From: Kaistia hirudinis
Lineage (GTDB): Bacteria > Pseudomonadota > Alphaproteobacteria > Rhizobiales > Kaistiaceae
Direction: 5' to 3'
Length of the DNA: 64,000 nt
NCBI RefSeq assembly: GCF_014196455.1
Contig: NZ_JACIDS010000003.1
Location: forward strand, 372,001-436,000
Both the position numbers and the translations under genes were made by a program. Below the pieces are notes generated by a model that saw only the letters and a program-made list of their open reading frames with translations, had not been told where the DNA came from and ran no database searches. Shown here piece by piece: positions 1-6,465 of this stretch. Each line of letters begins with the position of its first letter. Within the stretch, counting starts at the first letter, position 1.

Positions 1-1207
1 CCGCTTCCTGGCCCGAGAGGATCACACCGGCATGCAGCGTCGGCTTCTTGATGATCTCGAGGATCTGGCTGAGGGCCGGCGAGTTCGGCAGGGCGGACGG
101 ATCGACATTCTTGTAGAGCGAGATGCCGCCGGCGACCTTGGTCAGGAGTTCGGCATTCTCGGGCCCCGCCATGAACTTCACGAAGCGGAAGGCCGCATCC
201 TTCTTGTCGCTCCAGGACGAGACGCCGAAGACCGAGCTCTCGATGCCGGAGAACGAACCGGCGAGCGGTGCGTCGGCGACGAGGGTCGGCCAGCGCATGG
301 CGCCGACATTCTCCGCGCCGAGCGCCTTGTCAAAGGCCGCCCAGTTCACCGCGTCGGAGATGATCGTGCCGGCGAAGGCCGCATTGCCGCTCTGGAAGAG
401 GTCGGCGCCGTCGGGGAGCATGGTGATCGAGGGCGCGCTCGCATTGGCCCAGCCCTTCTGCGTGATCGAGGCGAGGCCCTTCAGGATGTTGACCATCTTC
501 GGGTCGGTCCAGGGCATGTCGCCGGTGAGCATGGCGCGCATGTCGTCTTCGGTCAGGTAATTGCGCGCGACTTCCGGGAAGTCCCAATAGGCCGGGAAGA
601 TGCCGGAGAGGCCGAGCGCCAGGCAGGTCTTGCCGACCGATTTGATCTTGGCGCAGGCCGCGTCCATCTCATCCCAGGTCTTGGGCGGATTGGCCGGGTC
701 GAGGCCTGCTTCGGCCAGGACCTTCTTGTTGTAGTACATGACGTTGCCCTGATAGCCGAAGGGCAGGCCATAGCAGCTCTTGGACGTATCGAAGTTCAGG
801 CAGCCGCCCGAATAGGTGATCAGCTCCTTGCCGGCTTCGAGCACGTCGGCCGGCAGTTCGGCATAGGCGCTGCGCCGGTCATAAAGCTCGAGCCCGGCAT
901 TGTTCTCCATCACGTCCGGGCCGCTCTTGGTCGCGATATAGGGACCCTGCACCTCCGGATAGCGGTCGAACGGCACGGTCTCCAACTCGACCTTGATGTC
1001 CGGATTGGCCTTCTCGAAGGCCGCGACGAGCTGCTTCCAGTATTCGGCGCCGCCCGGCTCCCAGTTCAGAACCTTGATCGTGGTGACGTCCGCGGCATGG
1101 GCGGCGGGTGCCAGCGGAGCGACGAGGGCGGCCGCGCCGAGAAAGCTGAATGCCGTCGCGGCGAGATGCCGGCCGATCCCGCCTTTCCGCGATGAACTCG
1201 AGTTCAT
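1..1207 (-). CDS. Sugar-type ABC transporter substrate-binding protein (family 1), 3' end cut by window
   Basis: Periplasmic binding protein of a carbohydrate (CUT1-type) importer. I translated it from the minus strand; the frame stays open to the window edge, giving 402 residues without the C-terminus. The start is ATG at 1207. Residues 1-38 are a Sec signal peptide with an Ala-rich core ending in an A-H-A cleavage site. The mature part opens with ITIKVLNWEPGG-like sequence and carries the 'YGLPFGYQGNVMYYNKKVLAEAG' type block usual in this family (seen as YGLPFGYQG, MYYNKK). Permease and ATPase genes should lie beyond the left edge. It has its own upstream region with a perfect inverted repeat. 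The substrate is unknown; a sugar or sugar acid is inferred from the oxidoreductase upstream. Confidence 0.85.
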   Translation of the reverse strand, partial: MNSSSSRKGGIGRHLAATAFSFLGAAALVAPLAPAAHAADVTTIKVLNWEPGGAEYWKQLVAAFEKANPDIKVELETVPFDRYPEVQGPYIATKSGPDVMENNAGLELYDRRSAYAELPADVLEAGKELITYSGGCLNFDTSKSCYGLPFGYQGNVMYYNKKVLAEAGLDPANPPKTWDEMDAACAKIKSVGKTCLALGLSGIFPAYWDFPEVARNYLTEDDMRAMLTGDMPWTDPKMVNILKGLASITQKGWANASAPSITMLPDGADLFQSGNAAFAGTIISDAVNWAAFDKALGAENVGAMRWPTLVADAPLAGSFSGIESSVFGVSSWSDKKDAAFRFVKFMAGPENAELLTKVAGGISLYKNVDPSALPNSPALSQILEIIKKPTLHAGVILSGQEA

Positions 1208-1350
1208 GGGTGGTCCCTTTCGAAAGGTGTTCGTCGTTTTGCTTTTGGGCGCAGCGGCCCTGATCCGCTGCGCAGTCGCCGGCTTGGCTTGACGATGTCT
1301 TGGCCTGGCGATCGGGGAGAACGCTAGCATGAGAGTTTCGTGTGTAAAAG

Positions 1351-1374
1351 CACAATTTCGAATACGAAATTGTG
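1351..1374. promoter_or_regulatory. Perfect 10-bp inverted repeat upstream of the binding-protein gene, candidate operator
   Basis: The arms CACAATTTCG and CGAAATTGTG are exact reverse complements separated by AATA. The site lies in an AT-richer island, 144 bp upstream of the start at 1207 and outside any gene. The ATTTCG-4 nt-CGAAAT core resembles operators of IclR-type regulators, but that family assignment is a guess. There is no U-tract beside it, so an operator is likelier than a terminator. Confidence 0.5.
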
Positions 1375-1460
1375 GTGGCCCTCATGCAGATGGCCAAGCG
1401 TCGACGCCGGGCCGCGTGACGCGTCCGGTTGCTCAAGCTTCTGATAGGAAAGGAAGATCG

Positions 1461-1482
1461 GCGCGGCGCTGCCGCGCCGCGC
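1461..1482 (-). terminator. GC-rich hairpin downstream of the Gfo/Idh/MocA gene
   Basis: The arms GCGCGGCG and CGCCGCGC form an 8-bp stem around a 6-nt loop, beginning 16 bp after the stop at 1498. On the minus strand the hairpin is followed by GATCTTCCTTTCC, a pyrimidine-rich but imperfect U-tract. This fits a moderate intrinsic terminator separating the oxidoreductase from the binding-protein gene. Confidence 0.45.
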
Positions 1483-1497
1483 TCTCTTATGGGAGAC

Positions 1498-2595
1498 TCA
1501 GATCGCCTCGGGCACCACGCCGCCGAGCCGGCTGGAGGCGAGGCAGGCATCCACCAGCGCCATGGTGCGGATGGAGTCGTGCACGTCGGTGTCGAGCACG
1601 GCGTCCTCACCGGCGGCGAAGCGCTGGAGATTGGACATCACGGCGCCGAAGGCATCGGGCACCCGCTCGCCGACCAGCGGTACGGTGGTCCAGTCGCCGC
1701 CCTCGACGATCATTTCCAGCTTCTCGGGATGCGGCTTCACATAATCGATGAGATAGCCGAGCTCGAGCCGCGCGCAGCCCTTCGTCCCCTCGACGCGGAT
1801 CGTCGCCTCGACGTGCTTCGGGCCGTAATTATAGGTGTGGTTGAGCGACAGGCAGCAGCGCGCCGCCGCGCCATAATCGAGGATGATCGAGGAGCGGGCA
1901 TCCTTGAGATCGGGATAGCGCGGATGCGGCACCGCCTTGGCATAGGCGCTTTGCGGCTCGCCGAGGACCGAGCGGATCCAGTCGAGATAGTGGATCGAGT
2001 GCAGTGGGATCTCGACCGCATGCATGCGCGGAATGAATGCCCACAGCTCCCAGGGCATGTAGACGGCGAGATGTACCTCGAGCTCGACGATGTCGCCGAG
2101 AAGGCCGCGCCGGACCGCGTCGCGGATCGCCAGCATGGAGGGCGTGAAGCGGAGCTGGAAGTTGACGGCGGCCGTGATCGAGCGCGCATCGACGGCGCTC
2201 ACGATCTGCCGCGCCGCTGCCAGATCGCGGCCGAGCGGCTTCTGCACCAGCGCGACGCTGCGCTCGGGCAGCTGCGCGACGGCGGGCAGGATCGCGTCGG
2301 GCGGCAGAGCGAGATCGAAGATGCCGTCCGGACCCGTCGCCGCAATGGCGGCCTCGAGCGTTTCGTGCACGACGGGCACGCCGAAGCGCTCCGCCACCTC
2401 GCGCGCCTTGCCGCCGTCGATATCGAAGATGCCGGCGACGGGCAGGCCGATCTTGCGATAAGCCGGCAGATGCGCGTCCTGCACGATGCCGCCGGCGCCG
2501 ATGATCGTGATCGGCCGCGGCCGGCTCGGCATGGGCCAGCTTTGCTGCAGGCTTTGCAGCAGGGCGCCCACCTCCGCGATCTGAGCAGCCGACAT
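1498..2595 (-). CDS. Gfo/Idh/MocA family oxidoreductase
   Basis: NAD(P)-dependent cytoplasmic dehydrogenase, typically acting on sugars, inositols or sugar acids. The protein has 365 residues, normal for the family. The N-terminal Rossmann motif GAGGIVQDAH is at 33-42, and a QKPLGRD block at 118-124 corresponds to the family's conserved EKP motif with Q replacing E. The open frame extends upstream to 2733, but ATG 2595 is preceded by a good GAAGGAGG Shine-Dalgarno and the longer version has no homology-like sequence, so 2595 is chosen. It is divergent from the glycosidase-like gene at 2732 and upstream of the sugar binding protein, suggesting a shared carbohydrate pathway. The substrate is unknown. 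Confidence 0.87.
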   Translation of the reverse strand: MSAAQIAEVGALLQSLQQSWPMPSRPRPITIIGAGGIVQDAHLPAYRKIGLPVAGIFDIDGGKAREVAERFGVPVVHETLEAAIAATGPDGIFDLALPPDAILPAVAQLPERSVALVQKPLGRDLAAARQIVSAVDARSITAAVNFQLRFTPSMLAIRDAVRRGLLGDIVELEVHLAVYMPWELWAFIPRMHAVEIPLHSIHYLDWIRSVLGEPQSAYAKAVPHPRYPDLKDARSSIILDYGAAARCCLSLNHTYNYGPKHVEATIRVEGTKGCARLELGYLIDYVKPHPEKLEMIVEGGDWTTVPLVGERVPDAFGAVMSNLQRFAAGEDAVLDTDVHDSIRTMALVDACLASSRLGGVVPEAI

Positions 2596-2641
2596 CCGTG
2601 CCTCCTTCACCGTTCCGATGCGTCCGGCCCGGATTGGAGAT

Positions 2642-2670
2642 ATATCACTGACAAAAGTCAACGTTGATAT
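2642..2670. promoter_or_regulatory. AT-rich divergent promoter region with overlapping dyads
   Basis: This short AT-rich stretch lies between the divergent starts at 2595 and 2732. It contains a perfect 10-bp palindrome TCAACGTTGA (2658-2667), an overlapping TGAC-AAAA-GTCA dyad (2649-2660), and flanking ATATCA/TGATAT arms (2642-2647, 2665-2670). It is likely a regulator binding site controlling both directions; the regulator is not identifiable. Confidence 0.4.
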
Positions 2671-2731
2671 TTGATAGAACATCCCCCATCCTCGTCCGGT
2701 CAGGCCGCGCGAGCAGGGAGCGAGAGGGAGC

Positions 2732-4399
2732 ATGCAGCGTCAGGATTTCGTGTCGATCGGCGATCGGCTGGCGGTCGTTGGGGGTGAACGCCACCCGCAT
2801 GCGCTGCGCCGCCTTCGCGAGACCTTTCCGAACCTCGTGGTGATCGCCGCCTCCGAGGCGCCCGCGCAGACGCCGCGTCTCGAACTTCGCGAAGATGCGT
2901 CCCTCGCCGAGGGCGCCTTCGGCATCGTGGTCCAGCCGGGCGACACGCCTGTGATCCGCCTTCGCGGCGGCCCGTTCTCCGGCGTCATCTACGGCATGGA
3001 GGAACTGCTGGCGAAGGGGCTCTGGCAGGCCGGCGGCCTTGCCGTTCCCGCGGAGCCCCTCTCCGGATCGCCGGGTCTTGCCTATCGCGCCTGGTGGACC
3101 TGGGATCATTCGACGAACTGGGAACTCTCGCAGATCGGGCATCAGGAGATCGGCGTTTTCAATCCCTATGGCAAGCCGCCCGCCGGCTTCCTGGCCGACT
3201 ACAAGCGCGCCGTCGATTTCGCGAGCCGCAACCGCATCGCCGCGATCATCATCTATGGCTTCCTGCGCGATTCGCATGGCGGCATCGCTGCCGCGCAGGA
3301 GCTCTGCCACTACGCCAATGAGCGCGGCGTGCGCATCATGCCGGGCATCGCCGTCGGCGCCTATGGCGGCGTCTATTGGGAAGGCGAGCACCGCTACAAT
3401 CTCTCGACCTGGCTGCGCGGCCATCCCGATATCGGCTCGGCGCTGGAGAAGGGCGTCGGCTTCCAGATCGCCGATCTCGATTTCCCGCTCTCCTTCCCGC
3501 GCTCCGACTATACCGTCGCCGCCTGTCCCTCGCGGCCGGAGACGATGGCCTGGATGACGGAGGCCGTCTCCTGGCTCGCCGAGACCTTCGCGATCGGCGG
3601 CATTAATATCGAGAGCGGCGATTATGGCGTCTGCGGCTGCGCCCGCTGCCGGGCGCGGCGCGGCGAGCGCGAGGATGGCAGCCGCCGCGCCGGCGACCTC
3701 GAATCCTGGTCCTATGCCGACATGGCCGATAATTTCCCACGTCTCATGGACGCCGCGCGCGCCAAGCGCGACGATCTCTGGCTCTATTGCGAGCTGCAAT
3801 GGGACAATCTGCTCGATCCGAACGCCCATGGCGCGCTGGCGGGCATGCCGGAGGGCGGCATCTACCAGCACACGCTGAACCGCAGCTACTGGAACCGTCT
3901 CGAGGCCACGCTGTCGCGGGACTATGTCGCGCGGCTGCCGACCAAAACCAACATCTTCCGCTGCCAGTTTGCGAGCCAGTGGAACGGCGACCGCCGTACC
4001 GAGCGCTATGCGTTCAACGGCCGGGTGTTCTCGGATATGTGCCGGAAGGCGGCGGCGACCGGCGTCGAAGGCCTGACCGTCTGGGGCGAGGCCTCGCCCT
4101 ATAATGCCCCGACCGAGCTCAGCTATCTCGCCTTCGGCCGCTTCGGCTATGATCCCGCGCTCGACTGGGAGACCTTCCTCGACGCGGATGTCGCCCCGCT
4201 CCTGGGCGGGCGCGCTGCCGCCGATCGGTTCATCGCGATCGCGGAGGAAACGGACGCCCAGGCCGAACTGCCCGAGACCCGGCTGAAGGCGCTGGCGGGC
4301 GAGGCGCTGGAGGGCGCGCGCTCGGGCGATGACGATGTCGCGCGGCGCTGGCTCAGCCTCGCCGACCGCATCACCCGCCGCCGCTACATGGGCACCTGA
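2732..4399 (+). CDS. Glycoside-hydrolase-like protein (GH20/GH67-type N-terminal domain, TIM-barrel-like body)
   Basis: The protein has 555 residues, no signal peptide and is probably cytoplasmic. Residues about 1-105 resemble the small alpha/beta domain that precedes GH20 and GH67 barrels, including the GVIYGMEELL helix. The rest looks like a TIM barrel: repeated Asn/Tyr/His-rich strands, an INIESGDYG strand (291-299) that could carry an acidic catalytic residue, then a CGCARC cluster (Cys 301, 303, 306) like that seen in DUF4838-type proteins. I do not recognise a characterised family. It is followed after 2 bp by an amidohydrolase, so the two are probably co-transcribed. The role inferred is cleavage of a glycoside or uronide; the evidence is fold-level only. 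Confidence 0.7.
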   Translation: MQRQDFVSIGDRLAVVGGERHPHALRRLRETFPNLVVIAASEAPAQTPRLELREDASLAEGAFGIVVQPGDTPVIRLRGGPFSGVIYGMEELLAKGLWQAGGLAVPAEPLSGSPGLAYRAWWTWDHSTNWELSQIGHQEIGVFNPYGKPPAGFLADYKRAVDFASRNRIAAIIIYGFLRDSHGGIAAAQELCHYANERGVRIMPGIAVGAYGGVYWEGEHRYNLSTWLRGHPDIGSALEKGVGFQIADLDFPLSFPRSDYTVAACPSRPETMAWMTEAVSWLAETFAIGGINIESGDYGVCGCARCRARRGEREDGSRRAGDLESWSYADMADNFPRLMDAARAKRDDLWLYCELQWDNLLDPNAHGALAGMPEGGIYQHTLNRSYWNRLEATLSRDYVARLPTKTNIFRCQFASQWNGDRRTERYAFNGRVFSDMCRKAAATGVEGLTVWGEASPYNAPTELSYLAFGRFGYDPALDWETFLDADVAPLLGGRAAADRFIAIAEETDAQAELPETRLKALAGEALEGARSGDDDVARRWLSLADRITRRRYMGT

Positions 4400-4401
4400 C
4401 G

Positions 4402-5301
4402 ATGGCCGCGCGCCTCTATGACGGGCCGATCGTCGATCCGCACATCCATCTGTGGGATCGCGCGCTCAAGCGCCACGCATGGCTGGACGGTGCTAGCGAA
4501 GCCCCGCTCGTCCGCGACCAGATGCCGGCGGACTATTGGCAAGCTGCCGCGGGGCAGAACGTCGTGGCGACCGTTCATGTCGAGGCGAACTGGGATGCCG
4601 GCGATCCCTATGGCGAGATCGCCTGGCTGGATGGTCTCGATCGCAGCGGCGGCATGGCGGCGCGCTATGTCGCCGGTGCGGCGCTGGCGGACCCGGCGGT
4701 GCCGGCCCTGCTCGAGCGCTATGGCGCGCACCCCGACGTGGTCGGCATCCGCGAGATTCTGAGCTGGCATCCCGACCGGGCCCGCCGTTTCGTCGAGACG
4801 CGCGACCGGATGGCGGATCCGGCCTGGCGCCGCGGCTTCGCCCGTCTCGCGGCGGAAGGTCTTTCCTTCGACCTGATGATCACGCCCTGGCAGGCCGATC
4901 TCGCCGTCCGCCTCGCCGCCGATTTTCCGGATACGCTGTTCGTCCTCAATCATTGCGGCAGCCCGATGGATCGCGACGTCGAGGGCCTCGCGCGCTGGCG
5001 AGACGGGCTCTCCACCCTGGCGGCGGCGCCCAATGTCGCGGTGAAGATCTCCGACCCCGTCGCCTATGACGCGGACTGGACGGTCGAGAGCCTGCGACCC
5101 GTCGTGCTCGGCTGCATCGAGGCGTTCGGGACGGAGCGGGCCATGTTCGCCAGCGACTATCCCGTCGTGGCGCTGAACGCGTCCTTCGCCGACATCTATG
5201 ACGCGTTCCGCACGATCGTCGCCGATTTCACGCCCGACGAGCAGCACGCGTTGTTCGCGGCCAATGCGCAGCGCGTCTACCGTCTGCCGGAGCTGGCCTG
5301 A
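4402..5301 (+). CDS. Amidohydrolase family 2 (lactonase-like TIM-barrel hydrolase)
   Basis: The protein has 299 residues, typical of the amidohydrolase-2 (COG3618) group that includes sugar-lactone hydrolases and 4-sulfomuconolactonase. The N-terminal IVDPHIHLWD supplies the HxH metal ligands (His 14 and 16), a later NHCGSPMD block supplies the next His, and a FASDYPV strand the catalytic Asp. Its ATG is 2 bp after the stop of the glycosidase-like gene, so translation is coupled. Next to a Gfo/Idh/MocA oxidoreductase, opening of a sugar lactone produced by that dehydrogenase is a reasonable inference. The stop is 4 bp from the convergent cytochrome gene. Confidence 0.85.
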   Translation: MAARLYDGPIVDPHIHLWDRALKRHAWLDGASEAPLVRDQMPADYWQAAAGQNVVATVHVEANWDAGDPYGEIAWLDGLDRSGGMAARYVAGAALADPAVPALLERYGAHPDVVGIREILSWHPDRARRFVETRDRMADPAWRRGFARLAAEGLSFDLMITPWQADLAVRLAADFPDTLFVLNHCGSPMDRDVEGLARWRDGLSTLAAAPNVAVKISDPVAYDADWTVESLRPVVLGCIEAFGTERAMFASDYPVVALNASFADIYDAFRTIVADFTPDEQHALFAANAQRVYRLPELA

Positions 5302-5305
5302 TCCC

Positions 5306-5926
5306 TCAGGGGCAGGCGGCGCCCGATTGCGCCCAGGCGGTGACGAGCGCGCCGGCCTTCTTCTGTGTGCCGGGGGCGGGCGTGCGGCCATAGCCGGGCG
5401 CCCAGGCCCAGCCGACCAGCGTATCCTCGCCGATATGCTCGATCAGATCGTCGAGCGAACGGCCGCCATTGCGCGCGGGATCCTTGATCTGGACGCAGAT
5501 CTCGTGGAGCGACTTGCCTTCCCAGGCCATCGAGGCCGGCGCCAGATGCCAGGCCGGGTGGCCGGGAATGCGTCCGGGTTCGAAGTTGGCGCCCTGATGG
5601 CAGGTCGAGCAGCGCATGCTTTCGAGCCCGAAACCGTCGGCGCCGCGAAAGACGGGCGGCTGGTGCGGGCGTCCCTCGTCACCCTGACGCGGACGATTGC
5701 CGGCGGGATGGCAGTTGACGCAGCGCGGATTGGTCAGGACCTTGCCGAGCTCGGTGAAATAGGCGGCCGAACGCTGCTGCGGATCCGCGATCGCGGCGAA
5801 GCTCGCGGGATCGGCGAGATCGCCGGGCGCCGCGGACGAGACCGCCAGGCCGGTGGCGGCGAAAGCGAGCGCGTTCGTTGCAATAACGGCCGCGGCGACG
5901 AGCGCGATGCCCGGGATCGGCTTCAT
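5306..5926 (-). CDS. Di-haem c-type cytochrome subunit of the molybdenum hydroxylase operon
   Basis: The protein has 206 residues with an N-terminal hydrophobic signal or anchor (about 4-28) and two haem-attachment motifs, CVNCH (69-73) and CSTCH (106-110). It is the last gene of a three-gene operon; its ATG overlaps the stop of the 2Fe-2S gene in an ATGA. The frame continues upstream to 6031, but the overlap and signal peptide point to 5926. It probably takes electrons from the Mo/Fe-S complex in the periplasm and passes them to the respiratory chain, replacing the FAD subunit of xanthine-dehydrogenase-type enzymes. Confidence 0.85.
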   Translation of the reverse strand: MKPIPGIALVAAAVIATNALAFAATGLAVSSAAPGDLADPASFAAIADPQQRSAAYFTELGKVLTNPRCVNCHPAGNRPRQGDEGRPHQPPVFRGADGFGLESMRCSTCHQGANFEPGRIPGHPAWHLAPASMAWEGKSLHEICVQIKDPARNGGRSLDDLIEHIGEDTLVGWAWAPGYGRTPAPGTQKKAGALVTAWAQSGAACP

Positions 5927-6465
5927 CCGGCATCTCCCGTCGCGTCCGCAGGATCGAGATAGCGCGTGGGATCGGCGAGGATCACCGCGCGGACCGCCTG
6001 ATGATATTTGACATAGCCGGTGCAGCGGCACAGGTGCCCGTCGAGCGCCTCGGTGATGACGCGTTCGAGATCGGCGCGGGCGACCTTGCTGCGCTCCAGC
6101 CTTTCGAGCAGCACCTGTCCCTCATTCAGGAAGCCGGGGGTGCAATAGCCGCACTGGAAGGCGAAGTGCTCGACGAAGCTCGTCTGGAGCGGCGAGAGCG
6201 CGCCGTCCCGCGCATGCCCCTCGACCGTGCGGATCGCCTTGCCGTCGAAATTCACGGCCGGTACCACGCAGGTCGGGCTGGTATGGCTGGTCCCGTCGGC
6301 CTGGTCGATGATCACCGCACAGCTGAGGCACTGCGCCGCGCCGCAGCCGAATTTGGTGCCGGTGAAGCCGAGATATTCGCGCAGGAAATCATTCATGGTG
6401 AGGTCGTCGCGCACGTCCATCGGGCCGTGGTCGTGACCATTGATCCGGACCGCGAGCTTCGTCAT
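5923..6465 (-). CDS. (2Fe-2S)-binding subunit of aldehyde/isoquinoline-type molybdenum hydroxylase
   Basis: The protein has 180 residues, the usual size for the small subunit of the xanthine oxidase family. The N-terminal plant-type cluster is bound by Cys 41, 46, 49 and 66, and the second, helical cluster by Cys 105, 108, 146 and 148 (FQCGYCTPG and HLCRCTGY). There is no signal peptide, so it would be exported folded with the Tat-targeted large subunit. It overlaps both neighbours by 4 bp (ATGA at each junction), so one transcript coding three subunits is very likely. Confidence 0.93.
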   Translation of the reverse strand: MTKLAVRINGHDHGPMDVRDDLTMNDFLREYLGFTGTKFGCGAAQCLSCAVIIDQADGTSHTSPTCVVPAVNFDGKAIRTVEGHARDGALSPLQTSFVEHFAFQCGYCTPGFLNEGQVLLERLERSKVARADLERVITEALDGHLCRCTGYVKYHQAVRAVILADPTRYLDPADATGDAG

